NCBI GenBank assembly: GCA_044221555.1
Contig: JBGAOY010000013.1
Location: forward strand, 85,702-149,701
Length of the DNA: 64,000 nucleotides
Source: JAEUJM01 sp044221555
GTDB taxonomy: Bacteria > Actinomycetota > Acidimicrobiia > Acidimicrobiales > DATDAH01
Direction: 5' to 3'
Below, piece by piece: positions 1-8,594 of this stretch. Numbering within the stretch: position 1 is the stretch's first letter; every line of letters starts with the position of its first letter. The notes beneath the pieces are model-generated. The model was not told where the DNA came from and did no database searches. It saw nothing but the letters and a program-made list of their open reading frames with translations. A program made the translations under genes and the position numbers.

Positions 1-170
1 CCACACCCCGTCCACGCCCCGGCACGGCACCCACACGGCCGTCACCATCCCTGGGGACAGGCCGCGCGGCCCGATACCGTCGCTGACCTGCGGGAACGCG
101 CGGTGATCCACAATCCACACCCCTTATTACTGTCACCGCGAGATATCTCAATTCTGCCGGTGCCGTTCCG
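1..170. other. dnaA-dnaN type spacer, possible part of oriC
   Basis: Non-coding sequence before dnaN. It contains TGATCCACA at 104-112 (one mismatch to the DnaA box TTATCCACA) and CAATCCACA at 111-119 (two mismatches), followed by a relatively AT-rich stretch to about 155. In actinobacteria the spacer between dnaA and dnaN is usually the replication origin, so these may be DnaA boxes at its edge. dnaA itself lies outside the window, so this is only a suggestion. Confidence 0.35.
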
Positions 171-185
171 ATGGGAGGACCAACT

Positions 186-1280
186 GTGAAGTTTCGTTGT
201 GAGCGTGACGTCCTCACCGAGGCCGTCACGACCGCGGGCCGTGCCGCCGCGAGTCGTGGGGGAGCTCTGCCCGTGCTGTCCGGTGTGCGTGTCGCCCTGG
301 CCGGCGATCGCCTGACGCTGACCGGCAGCGACCTCGACCTGACCATCTCGGTGTCCATCACGGTCAACGGCGAAGCCGACGGCGTGGCCGTGGTGCCCGC
401 CAAGCTGGCCTCCGACATCATCCGCTCCCTCGAGCCGGGCGCAGTCAGCTTCGACGTGGTCGACGAGGAGGCGCGCATCACCTCGGGTCGATCCGACTTC
501 TCACTGCGCCTCATCCCGGCCGACGAGTTCCCCCACCTGGCCGAGCCGGCCGGCGATGCCGTCACCCTGGCCGCGGCCGACTTCGCCGCCGCGTTGCACC
601 AGGTGGTGCCGGCGGCCTCGGCCGACGACTCGCGGCCGATCCTCACCGGCGTGCTGCTGGCCGCGGAGGAGGCAGGACTGCGGTTGGTGGCCACCGACTC
701 CTACCGCCTTGCGGTGCGCGACCTCCCCGGCACCACGGTGCTGGCCGAGGGCCAGAGCGTGCTGGTGCCGTCGCGGGCGCTGGGGGAGCTGGGTCGCCTG
801 CTGGGCGACGCCGGCGAGGTCACCCTCCGCCTGGGCGAGCGCGACGCGTCGTTCGAGATCGGCGACGTCCGCCTGAGCACGCGGCTCATCGAGGGCGAGT
901 TCCCCAACTACCGGGGCCTCATCCCGTCGAGCCAGCCGAACCAGCTGACCGTCGGCCGCGAGCTGCTGCTCGACGCGGTGCGGCGGGTGCGGCTGATGGC
1001 CCGCGAGTCGACCCCGGTGCGTCTGGTGATGAAGCCCGACGGGCTCGAGCTGTTGGCGGTCACCCAGGACGTGGGCCAGGCCCACGAGGAGCTCGACGCC
1101 ACCTTCGACGGCACCGAGTTGACGGTCGCGTTCAACCCGGAGTTCCTCATCCAGGGTGCCGAGGTGACCCCCGGCGACGAGATCACGCTGGAGACCATCG
1201 ACGCCCTGAAGCCGGCGCTGCTGCGCTCGCCCGACAGCCCCGAGTTCCTGTACCTGCTCATGCCCGTCCGGGTCTCCTGA
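186..1280 (+). CDS. dnaN: DNA polymerase III sliding clamp (beta subunit)
   Basis: Beta clamp that rings DNA and tethers the replicative polymerase, ligase and repair factors. The 364-residue protein has the three repeated clamp domains and the normal family length; it starts VKFRCERDVL and ends in LLMPVRVS, matching the C-terminal MPxR tail of DnaN. The GTG at 186 is preferred to the ATG at 171 because GGGAGG at 173-178 sits at the right distance from it and the clamp fold begins at VKF. recF follows after 16 bases, the usual dnaN-recF order of actinobacteria. Confidence 0.97.
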   Translation: MKFRCERDVLTEAVTTAGRAAASRGGALPVLSGVRVALAGDRLTLTGSDLDLTISVSITVNGEADGVAVVPAKLASDIIRSLEPGAVSFDVVDEEARITSGRSDFSLRLIPADEFPHLAEPAGDAVTLAAADFAAALHQVVPAASADDSRPILTGVLLAAEEAGLRLVATDSYRLAVRDLPGTTVLAEGQSVLVPSRALGELGRLLGDAGEVTLRLGERDASFEIGDVRLSTRLIEGEFPNYRGLIPSSQPNQLTVGRELLLDAVRRVRLMARESTPVRLVMKPDGLELLAVTQDVGQAHEELDATFDGTELTVAFNPEFLIQGAEVTPGDEITLETIDALKPALLRSPDSPEFLYLLMPVRVS

Positions 1281-1296
1281 GCCGTCCGAGCCCTCC

Positions 1297-2388
1297 TTGC
1301 AGCTGCGCCGGCTGTGGCTGACGGACTTCCGTAGCTACGAGGTCGCCGAGGTCGCCTTCGCCCCAGGGCTCACCGCCGTCGTGGGCGACAACGGCCAGGG
1401 CAAGAGCAACCTGCTCGAGGCGGTGGCCTACCTGGCCACGCTGTCGTCGTTCCGCGGCGCCCCCACCGATGCCCTGGTCCGCGAGGGGGCCACGTCTGCG
1501 GTGGTGCGCGCCGAGATCACCCGTGACGACCGCGAGCTGCTGGTCGAGGCCGAGATCGTGCCCGGTGGGCGGTCGCGCGTGCAGGTGAACCGCCAACGGG
1601 TGAGTCGTAACCGCGACCTGCTGGGAGCGCTGCGGGTCTCGGTGTTCGCACCGGACGACCTGGCCCTGGTGAAGGCCGGGCCCGCCGGTCGCCGCCGCTT
1701 CCTCGACGACGCCCTCGTGGCGCTCTCGCCGAAGAACGACGAGCTCCGGGCCGAGGTGGACCGGGTGCTCCGGCAGCGGAACGCGCTGTTGAAGCAGGCG
1801 GGCGGGCGCCTGAGCCCCGAGGTGGCCCTGACCCTCGACGTGTGGGACGACAAGCTGGCGTCGGCCGGCACCCGGCTGGGCGAGCGCCGCGTGGCCCTGC
1901 TGGCCGACCTCGCCCCGTACCTGCGCGCCGCCTACGCCGACCTGGCCGGCGCCCCGGTGGACGTGGGTGCGTCGTACGAGTCGGCATGGTGGGGGAGCGA
2001 GACCGGCCTGGCCGGTGCGCTGGCCGCCGCCCGCGACGAGGAACTGCGCCGACGGCTCACGCTGGTGGGGCCCCACCGCGACGAGGTGGCCTTCGCGATC
2101 GGTGGCCTGCCCGCCCGCACCCACGCGTCGCAGGGCGAGCAGCGCTCCCTCGCCCTGGCTCTGCGCCTGGCCGCGCACCGGCTGGTGTCCGACGCCACCG
2201 GCACCCCGCCGGTCCTGCTGCTAGACGACGTGTTCAGCGAACTCGACCCCGCCCGCTGCGACGCCCTCGTCACGCACCTGGTGGGCAGCGGCGCGCAGAC
2301 CATCGTCACCACCGCCGGCGTCCTGCCGCCGGCGGCGCACCCCGAGGCGGTCGTGCGGGTGGCCGGCGGCACCTTCTCCACGCAGTAG
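1297..2388 (+). CDS. recF: DNA replication and repair protein RecF
   Basis: SMC-like ATPase that loads RecA at gapped DNA with RecO and RecR. The 363-residue protein has a Walker A GDNGQGKSN (residues 30-38), an ABC-type signature around residues 277-281 (SQGEQ) and Walker B LLLDD ending at D310-D311. The start is TTG at 1297 (MQLRRLWLTDFRSYE), where the RecF fold normally begins. It is probably cotranscribed with dnaN. The DUF721 and gyrB genes that commonly follow recF are absent. Confidence 0.96.
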   Translation: MQLRRLWLTDFRSYEVAEVAFAPGLTAVVGDNGQGKSNLLEAVAYLATLSSFRGAPTDALVREGATSAVVRAEITRDDRELLVEAEIVPGGRSRVQVNRQRVSRNRDLLGALRVSVFAPDDLALVKAGPAGRRRFLDDALVALSPKNDELRAEVDRVLRQRNALLKQAGGRLSPEVALTLDVWDDKLASAGTRLGERRVALLADLAPYLRAAYADLAGAPVDVGASYESAWWGSETGLAGALAAARDEELRRRLTLVGPHRDEVAFAIGGLPARTHASQGEQRSLALALRLAAHRLVSDATGTPPVLLLDDVFSELDPARCDALVTHLVGSGAQTIVTTAGVLPPAAHPEAVVRVAGGTFSTQ

Positions 2389-2516
2389 GGCACGTACGCG
2401 TCCGTCGCGCGGGTGGCAGCCCCGCGACCGGACGTCGCGGCCCGCGGGGCAGGCCGTCGCGGGCCTGTGTCATGGAGATGACGGACACCGGACAGCGGCG
2501 GGCGGACGGTGGGGCC

Positions 2517-2984
2517 ATGACCACCATCGACTCCCGGATCGACGCCCGGCACCTCACCCGACGCGAGGAGACCGTGCTGGTGCTCGTCGGCCGGGGGCTC
2601 ACCACCCGGGAGATCGCGGAGCGGTTGGGACGGAGCCCGGCCACCGTCGACTCCCACATCGACTCGGCCATGGCCCGCTTGGCGGCTCGGACCCGGGCCC
2701 AGGCGGCACTGATGGTCGCCGACCCGGGTGCTCTCGGTTCGGATGCGCCCTTCGCCGGGATCGCCTGCGAGCACGAGCGCCGCCTCCTGCTGCTCCTCGC
2801 CGCCGGGTCGACCGTGGGGTCGGCGGCGTGGACCGTCGGTTGGAGCCGGCGCACCGCCGTCCGCCGGCTGTCCGCGTTGCGCCGGGCGTACCGGGCGTCG
2901 ACGATCCCCCAGCTGCTGGTGGCCCTGGCGTCCGCCGCGTCCGCTCGTCCCGCGACCGCGGAAGGGGCAGATCCGTGCCCCTGA
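2517..2984 (+). CDS. Small LuxR-type helix-turn-helix protein
   Basis: 155-residue cytoplasmic protein. The N-terminal half (LTRREETVLVLVGRGLTTRE, then IAERLGRSPATV) is a GerE/LuxR DNA-binding domain without any receiver or sensor domain. The second half contains a weaker similar stretch (residues about 90-140, with WSRRTAVRRLSALRRAY), which may be a second, degenerate HTH. An alternative in-frame ATG lies at 2472. Target genes cannot be told from the sequence. Confidence 0.6.
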   Translation: MTTIDSRIDARHLTRREETVLVLVGRGLTTREIAERLGRSPATVDSHIDSAMARLAARTRAQAALMVADPGALGSDAPFAGIACEHERRLLLLLAAGSTVGSAAWTVGWSRRTAVRRLSALRRAYRASTIPQLLVALASAASARPATAEGADPCP

Positions 2985-3049
2985 TCGACCGATCGGATCG
3001 GGCGGGCGCCGACGGCCCCGGCAACCGACCAGGGGCCGATCCGCTCGCG

Positions 3050-3440
3050 TCGAGGTGTTCGATCGCGTCGTCCACCGACGGGGCGGCGCCATCGCCGGCA
3101 CAGCCGAGGCGGTCTACGCCGACCAGTTGGCCCCGCCTTCCTGCTGGCCCGGGAGGCCAACGACGAGCGGGACAACGCCGCCAGCCGCTCGGCCCTGTTC
3201 ACCACCCTCCAGCGCAACCGGTCGTTCTTCGGGTACACCCCGACCGACGGCGTCCCCACGGGCGCCACGCTGCGGGGTGACACCCAGGTGTACGGCACCC
3301 AGGGCGGGACGGTGGGGTTCTCCGACCTCGACTCCGGCCAGCCCGCCGCCGACACCCTGGTCATCGGGAGGGTCGCGGCGACGGTGCCCACCTCGGCCCG
3401 CTCGGCCCGCAGCCGGTCGAAGGCGCTCCGGGAGGTGACG
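3050..3440 (+). pseudogene. Remnant of an nSTAND/BTAD-WD40 type regulator
   Basis: This gap between genes holds two pieces of real protein in two frames. One frame gives GGAIAGTAEAVYADQLAP (about 3086-3133), resembling the end of the STAND ATPase module of large BTAD/WD40 regulators. The next frame gives AFLLAREANDERDNAASRSA (from 3135) and then LFTTLQRNRSFFGY, the sequence that precedes the first WD40 blade in such proteins. The frame change and the loss of several hundred residues in between show a decayed gene. The family assignment rests on remembered motifs. Confidence 0.55.
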
Positions 3441-3471
3441 TACGGCGCCCGTGGTCCGCGAGGATGGGGCG

Positions 3472-3840
3472 ATGGCCGGTGTCGCCCCCGACGACTGTCT
3501 CGCCGCGGTCCGCGCCCGCGCGCTGGCCTTGCCGGAGACGACCGAGACGATCACCTGGGGCCGGCCCACCTTCCGCGCCGGTCGGCGGCCCTTCGCCGTA
3601 TACCTGGAGGCCGAAGCGGAGCACGGTCCCGCGGTGGTCGTGCGCCCCGATGACGAGGAGCGCGACGCCCTGGTCGCGGACGAGCGGTTCTTCGTGCCGC
3701 CGTACTTCGGTGCGCACGGCGGCCTCGCCCTCGACCTCGCTGCTGCGCCGGTGGACTGGGACGAGGTGGGGGAGCTGCTCGACGCGTCGTACCGGCACGT
3801 GGCCATCCCGCGCATGCTGCGCGCCCTCGACGGCGCCTGA
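3472..3840 (+). CDS. MmcQ/YjbR family protein
   Basis: 122-residue protein of the MmcQ/YjbR fold (CyaY-like DNA-binding superfamily). Typical marks are the N-terminal ALPETTETITWGRPTFR and the C-terminal DWDEVGELLDASYR. Function in the family is poorly known. The ATG at 3472 follows GAGGATGGGGC and is preferred to the upstream GTG at 3451. It is the last gene before the IS110 element. Confidence 0.75.
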   Translation: MAGVAPDDCLAAVRARALALPETTETITWGRPTFRAGRRPFAVYLEAEAEHGPAVVVRPDDEERDALVADERFFVPPYFGAHGGLALDLAAAPVDWDEVGELLDASYRHVAIPRMLRALDGA

Positions 3841-3858
3841 CAGTGACAATGGTGAGTG

Positions 3859-3944
3859 GGGGCCAGCGCACCGCCGGTCTGACTCAGCGCCTGACTGACC
3901 TCGTGTCTTGAACGGGATTCGTCGGCCGGTAGGGCGCTGGCCCC
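3859..3944 (+). ncRNA. Long hairpin upstream of the IS110 transposase, candidate bridge RNA part or terminator
   Basis: GGGGCCAGCGC (3859-3869) pairs perfectly with GCGCTGGCCCC (3934-3944). The stem continues inward as ACCG (3870-3873) with CGGT (3927-3930), and CCG (3874-3876) with CGG (3923-3925). The apical part contains CTGACT twice (3879, 3891). TTTT follows the stem. IS110-group elements encode a bridge RNA between their left end and the recombinase gene; this hairpin is in that region but lies outside the direct repeats at 3975/5207, so it could instead be a terminator of the gene before it. Confidence 0.3.
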
Positions 3945-3974
3945 TTTTGCACCTGCTCGCGATCGACGTGACCT

Positions 3975-5215
3975 CATAGGAGCCTGCGCTACCAGGCGCC
4001 CATCACTGTCTTGTCCACCGGTTGCTGGCGCGTGCTGCCCACCCGTTCAGGACAACGAGAGGACAGCGATGACCATCGTCGCAGACACCCCCGCCCCCGT
4101 CGACGTGTTCGGCGTGACCCTTGGCGTCGACACCCACGCCGAGTTCCACGTCGCGGCGGTGATCGACCCACTCGGCCGTCACCTCGGCCACGCCACCTTC
4201 GTGACCGCGATCGCCGGGTTCAAGGCCCTGTTGGCGTGGGCCAACGACTTCGGACCGGTCATCCTCGCTGGCGTCGAGGGCACCGGCGCCTACGGCGCCG
4301 GCCTCGCCCGGTTCCTCACCGCCGAAGGCGTCACCGTCACGGAGGTGGACCGCCCGGACCGCAAGACCCGCCGCGACCAGGGCAAGTCCGACCCGATCGA
4401 CGCCTACGCCGCCGCGCGAGCCGCCGCGTCGGGGCGGGCGTCGGGGACCCCGAAGGCCCGCACCGGTGACGTGGAAGCGATCCGGGTGTTGCGCGTGGCC
4501 CGCACCGGCGCCGTCCGGGCCCGAGCGAAGGCGTTGACCCAGCTCAAGTCGCTGATCGTGACCGCCCCCGACGCCCTGCGAGCCCAGCTCACCGGACTCG
4601 ACGGGCCCACGCTGGTGACGACGTGCGCTCGACTCCGCTCCGCCCGCGGTGCCGCCCCGACACCATCGCGGTTCGCGAAGCGGCCACCCCGACCGGGACG
4701 ACTGGTCGACCCCACCGCCGCGACGAAGCGATCGTTGGCGTCGATCGCGCAGCGAGTCCACCAGCTCGAGGCCGAGATCGCCGAACTCGACAACGACCTC
4801 GAGGCCCTCATCACCCCGCTGGCACCGACCCTGCTCGAACTCTTCGGCGTCGGCTTCGACGTCGCCGGCCAACTCCTCGTCACCGCCGGCGACAACCCCG
4901 AGCGCATCCACACCGAAGCCGCGTTCGCGCACCTCTGCGGCGTCGCCCCGATCCCCGCGAACTCAGGCAAGAACCAGAACAACTTCCGAATCAACCGCGG
5001 CGGCGACCGAGCCGCCAACGCCGCGCTCTACCGCATCGTCCTCTGTCGGCTCCGCTACGACGACCACACCCGCGCCTACGTCGACCGACGCACCAAGCAA
5101 GGCAAGTCCAAAAAGCACATCATCCGCTGCCTCAAGCGCTACATCGCCCGCGAGGTCTACGCCGCCATCCGAGCCGACCTCAACCCCAACATCACCCCTT
5201 GACATCCATAGGAGC
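3975..5215 (+). mobile_element. IS110-family insertion sequence
   Basis: The element contains one intact transposase gene. The 9-mer CATAGGAGC occurs at 3975-3983 and 5207-5215, just outside the gene on both sides, and is the best candidate for the borders. The right copy touches a 7-bp GC hairpin (5218-5233) in front of the ligase gene stop; some IS110 relatives prefer such palindromic targets. The left border is uncertain because the structured region further left (3859-3944) may belong to the element. Confidence 0.6.
4069..5202 (+). CDS. IS110-family transposase (DEDD recombinase)
   Basis: 377-residue site-specific recombinase. The N-terminal RuvC-like DEDD domain shows D21 (LGVDTH), E70 (GVEGTG), D108 and D111 (KSDPIDAYAAARAA). 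The C-terminal Transposase_20 domain has the conserved serine context PANSGKNQ followed by INRGGDRAANAALY. A coiled coil lies near residues 225-260. All landmarks are present and the length is normal, so the enzyme should be active. It acts with a bridge RNA in characterised relatives. It separates the YjbR-like gene from the ligase gene. Confidence 0.93.
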   Translation: MTIVADTPAPVDVFGVTLGVDTHAEFHVAAVIDPLGRHLGHATFVTAIAGFKALLAWANDFGPVILAGVEGTGAYGAGLARFLTAEGVTVTEVDRPDRKTRRDQGKSDPIDAYAAARAAASGRASGTPKARTGDVEAIRVLRVARTGAVRARAKALTQLKSLIVTAPDALRAQLTGLDGPTLVTTCARLRSARGAAPTPSRFAKRPPRPGRLVDPTAATKRSLASIAQRVHQLEAEIAELDNDLEALITPLAPTLLELFGVGFDVAGQLLVTAGDNPERIHTEAAFAHLCGVAPIPANSGKNQNNFRINRGGDRAANAALYRIVLCRLRYDDHTRAYVDRRTKQGKSKKHIIRCLKRYIAREVYAAIRADLNPNITP

Positions 5216-5217
5216 AT

Positions 5218-5233
5218 CCCGCCGCACGGCGGG
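5218..5233. terminator. GC hairpin between IS110 and the ligase gene
   Basis: Perfect 7-bp inverted repeat CCCGCCG-CA-CGGCGGG, 5 bases beyond the ligase stop codon (minus strand). There is no U tract, so termination is uncertain; it may also be the structure targeted by the adjacent insertion element. Confidence 0.4.
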
Positions 5234-5237
5234 TCGA

Positions 5238-6341
5238 TCAGCCGGCGAAGACCTCGGACACCTGCACCGGCGGGGGCAGCTCGAGCTGGTCGAACGTGCA
5301 CGACTCGGGGTCGCGGTCGGGTCGCCAGCGCAGGAACTGGGTGACGCCGGGGCGGAAGCGGCCGTCGAGCACGCCGCCGTACTTCACCTCGGCCACCAGC
5401 TCGGCCCGGAGCGGGTGCCACGACAGGTCCTTGGCCGCGTTCCACCGGCTCATGCCGCCGGCCACCTTGCCGGCCTCGCCGGCCGAGGCCATGTGCTCGA
5501 CCCATTCCTGCCACGGGTGGCCGGTGCCGGCGTCGATCTCGTAGGGCGCCAGCTCGGCGACCAGCTCGCCCCGGCGCTTGGCGGTGAAGCTGGCCGCGAC
5601 CCCGACGTGGCGCAGCTCGCGCCCTCCCTCCGCGCCGTCCGCGCCGTCGGCCCACAGGCCGAGGAGCAGGGAGCCCACGCCGTCGCCGCTCTTGTGCGTG
5701 CGGTAGCCCGCCACCACGCAGTCCGCCGTGCGCTGGTGCTTCACCTTGAACTGCACCCGCTTGTCGCGCACGTACAGCCCGTCGGCGGGCTTGGCCATCA
5801 CCCCGTCGAGGCCGGCGCCCTCGAAGCGCTGGAACCAGTCCTCGGCCACGTCGCGGTCCTGGGTGGTGGGGGTGAGGTGGATCGGCGGCGTGGCGCCCGC
5901 CAGCGCCACCTCGAGCTGGGCGCGGCGGCGGGAGAAGGGCTGGCCCGTGAGATCGGTCGCGCCGAGCGCCAGCAGGTCGAACGCGACGAAGCTGGCAGGT
6001 GTCTCCGCGGCCAGGCGGTTGATGCGCGACTCGGCCGGGTGGATGCGCTGCTGGAGCTGGTCGAACTCGAGGCGGTCGGGGCCCACCAGCACGATCTCGC
6101 CGTCCACCACGCACTGCGGCGGCAGCTGGGCCAGCAGCGGCGGCAACAGCTCGGGGAAGTAGCGGGTGAGGGGACGCTCGTTGCGACTGCCCAACTCGAT
6201 CTGGTCGCCGTCGCGGAACACGATGCAGCGGAAACCGTCCCACTTGGGCTCGAACCAGAGCTCCCCCTCGGGGAGTTGATCGATGCCCGACACGGCCTTG
6301 GCCAGCATCGGCTTGACGGGAGGTGTGACGGGAAGGGCCAT
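5238..6341 (-). CDS. ATP-dependent DNA ligase (LigC-like)
   Basis: 367-residue stand-alone ligase. The adenylation domain has the nucleotidyl-lysine motif KWDG (K33), DGEIV and the motif IV/V region DGVMAKPADGLY and FKVKHQRTADCVVAG. A C-terminal OB-fold follows, ending near PGVTQFLRWR. No polymerase or nuclease domain is attached. Such LigC enzymes act in back-up single-strand or end-joining repair in actinobacteria. The ATG at 6341 gives the usual start MALPVTPPVKPMLAK. A second ATP-dependent ligase is encoded at 60767-61837. Confidence 0.9.
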   Translation of the reverse strand: MALPVTPPVKPMLAKAVSGIDQLPEGELWFEPKWDGFRCIVFRDGDQIELGSRNERPLTRYFPELLPPLLAQLPPQCVVDGEIVLVGPDRLEFDQLQQRIHPAESRINRLAAETPASFVAFDLLALGATDLTGQPFSRRRAQLEVALAGATPPIHLTPTTQDRDVAEDWFQRFEGAGLDGVMAKPADGLYVRDKRVQFKVKHQRTADCVVAGYRTHKSGDGVGSLLLGLWADGADGAEGGRELRHVGVAASFTAKRRGELVAELAPYEIDAGTGHPWQEWVEHMASAGEAGKVAGGMSRWNAAKDLSWHPLRAELVAEVKYGGVLDGRFRPGVTQFLRWRPDRDPESCTFDQLELPPPVQVSEVFAG

Positions 6342-6441
6342 GTCGCCCGCAGCGTAGGCGGGTGCCAGTGGGGCCAGCGGGGAAGCACCCTCGGGACAAT
6401 GGTTGGGGGCAGCGCGAGAGGGACGAGTAGCTTTCGCTGCG

Positions 6442-7848
6442 ATGGCCAACACACCCACCGCCGCGTACTCCGTCCGCATCCGGGTCCGTCTCGACAACGT
6501 CCCCGGCTCCCTGGGGCGCCTGGCGGTGGCCATCGGCGAGGTGGGCGGCAACATCGCCGGCATCGGGGGCTTCGAGGCGAAGGGCCCGATCCTCGACGAG
6601 AACATCAACGTCAACTGCCGCGACGAGGCCCACCAGGAAGAGGTGCGCCGCCACATCGACGGACTCGAGGGCGTCGAGGTGATCGAGTGCGTCGACCGCA
6701 CCTTCGAGCTGCACGAGGGCGGCAAGATCGAGGTGCTGCCACTGCTGCCGGTGGGCGACAACGACGACCTGTCGATGGCCTACACGCCGGGGGTGGCCCG
6801 GGTGTGCAACGAGATCGCCAAGGATCGCAGCAAGGCCCACGAGCTCACCATCAAGAAGAACACGGTGGCCATCGTCACCGACGGCACCGCGGTGCTGGGG
6901 CTCGGCAACATCGGCCCCGAGGCCGCCCTGCCGGTCATGGAGGGCAAGGCCCTGCTGTTCAAGGAGTTCGCCGGGGTCGACGCCTTCCCGGTGTGCCTCA
7001 ACGTCACCGGCCCCGACCAGATCGTCGAGACGGTCGAGCGCATGGCCCCCGTGTTCGGGGGCATCAACCTGGAGGACATCGCCGCCCCGGCCTGCTTCGA
7101 GGTCGAGGAGCGGCTCCGGGCCAGCCTCGACATCCCCGTCTTCCACGACGACCAGCACGGCACCGCGGTGGTGGTGCTGGCTGCGCTCGAGAACGCGCTG
7201 AAGATCGTGGGCAAGAAGATGAGCGACCTGTCGGTGGTGATCGCGGGCGTGGGCGCCGCCGGCGTGGCCGTCACCACCATGCTCATGGAGGCCGGTGTGG
7301 CCGACGTGATCGGTGCCGACCGCCAGGGCCTCATCTACGCCGGCCGCGACAACCTCAACGTGGCCAAGGAGAAGTTCGCTCGTCTCACGAACCCCGACAA
7401 GCGCCAGGGCACGCTGCGTGACGCCATGGTGGGCGCGGATGTGTTCATCGGCGTGAGTGGCCCGGGGCTCATCGAGGCCGACGACCTCCGCACCATGGCG
7501 GACGGCCCCATCGTGTTCGCCCTGGCCAACCCCGAGCCCGAGATCCGTCCCGAGCAGTGCGCCGGCATCGCCTCGGTGATCGCCACCGGCCGCAGCGACT
7601 TCCCCAACCAGATCAACAACGTGTTGGCCTTCCCCGGCATCTTCCGGGGTGCGCTCGACGCCGGCGCCACCACGGTCACCGAGAACATGAAGCTGGCCGC
7701 GGCCGACGCCATCGCCGCCGGCGTGCCCGCCGACGAGCTGTCGGCCACCAACATCGTGCCGTCGGTGTTCGACAAGCACGTGGTCGAGCTGGTGGCGGCG
7801 GCGGTGGCCGACGCCGCCCGCGCCGACGGCGTCATCCGCGCTCGTTGA
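6442..7848 (+). CDS. NAD-dependent malic enzyme with N-terminal ACT domain
   Basis: Oxidative decarboxylation of malate to pyruvate in central carbon metabolism. The 468-residue protein begins with an ACT-type regulatory domain (residues about 8-85, YSVRIRVRLDNVPGSLGRLA), followed by the malic domain (AYTPGVARVC; FKEFAGVDAFPVCLNV; FHDDQHGTAVV) and the Rossmann domain (IAGVGAAGVAVT). This short bacterial form has no phosphotransacetylase tail. The ATG at 6442 is chosen because the ACT domain starts right after it. The downstream HAD gene overlaps its stop. Confidence 0.93.
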   Translation: MANTPTAAYSVRIRVRLDNVPGSLGRLAVAIGEVGGNIAGIGGFEAKGPILDENINVNCRDEAHQEEVRRHIDGLEGVEVIECVDRTFELHEGGKIEVLPLLPVGDNDDLSMAYTPGVARVCNEIAKDRSKAHELTIKKNTVAIVTDGTAVLGLGNIGPEAALPVMEGKALLFKEFAGVDAFPVCLNVTGPDQIVETVERMAPVFGGINLEDIAAPACFEVEERLRASLDIPVFHDDQHGTAVVVLAALENALKIVGKKMSDLSVVIAGVGAAGVAVTTMLMEAGVADVIGADRQGLIYAGRDNLNVAKEKFARLTNPDKRQGTLRDAMVGADVFIGVSGPGLIEADDLRTMADGPIVFALANPEPEIRPEQCAGIASVIATGRSDFPNQINNVLAFPGIFRGALDAGATTVTENMKLAAADAIAAGVPADELSATNIVPSVFDKHVVELVAAAVADAARADGVIRAR

Positions 7849-8582
7849 ATCGCTCTGACCCGCCCCGATTCGATGCGGTGACGTTCGACTACTGGAACAC
7901 CTTGATGCGGATCCCCGCGAGCGGGCAGTGGGACCGCCGCATCGACTCGTTCACCGACGTGCTCGTCGCCGAGGGGCATGGGGTCACCCAGGCCGACATC
8001 ATCGAGGCCTTCGCGGCCATGCGGGAGCTGCACGAGCAGGCCTGGATCGACAACCGCCAGCACGGCGCCGCCGAGGCGGTGGAGGACGTGCTGCTCGCCG
8101 CCGGCGTCGAGGCGCAGCCCGAGGTGGTCGACCAACTGGTCGAGCTCACGGTCACCTACGGCACGTCCGAGGACGCCGTGCCCACCGACGGCATCGCCGA
8201 CGCGCTCGCGACCCTGAAGGATGCCGGCCTGCGCATCGGGATCGTCTGCGACGTGGGCATCACCGGGTCGCCCACGCTGCGCCGCCACCTCGAGCACCAC
8301 GGGCTGATCAGCTGGTTCGACCACTGGTCGTTCTCCGACGAGGTGGGCGTGTACAAGCCCCACGCCGAGATCTTCCAGCACGCCCTCGCGGGCCTGGGCG
8401 CCGAGCCGGGCCGCACCGCCCACATCGGCGACCTGCGGCGAACCGATGCCGGCGGTGCCCGGGCCATGGGCATGACCTCGGTGCGCTATCGGGGTGCCTA
8501 CGAGGACCCCGACACCCACCTGCCCGACGCCGACCACGTCATCGACCACCACGACGAGTTGGCGGCGCTGCTGCTGGGCTGA
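7845..8582 (+). CDS. HAD-family hydrolase
   Basis: 245-residue HAD phosphatase/dehalogenase-like enzyme. Motif I is VTFDYWNTL, where the aspartate nucleophile is followed two residues later by Trp as in haloacid-dehalogenase-type members; motif II IVCDVGITGS, motif III lysine in GVYKPHAEIF and motif IV HIGDLRRTD are present. A TTG at 7845 overlaps the malic enzyme stop (TTGA), suggesting translational coupling; a GTG at 7878 would start too close to motif I. The substrate cannot be predicted. Confidence 0.85.
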   Translation: MNRSDPPRFDAVTFDYWNTLMRIPASGQWDRRIDSFTDVLVAEGHGVTQADIIEAFAAMRELHEQAWIDNRQHGAAEAVEDVLLAAGVEAQPEVVDQLVELTVTYGTSEDAVPTDGIADALATLKDAGLRIGIVCDVGITGSPTLRRHLEHHGLISWFDHWSFSDEVGVYKPHAEIFQHALAGLGAEPGRTAHIGDLRRTDAGGARAMGMTSVRYRGAYEDPDTHLPDADHVIDHHDELAALLLG

Positions 8583-8594
8583 CCCCTCGGGAAG

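Noticed and set aside
4963..7779. 938-codon minus-strand frame across the ligase and malic enzyme genes
   Set aside because: Another shadow: it is antisense to malic enzyme and out of frame with the ligase.
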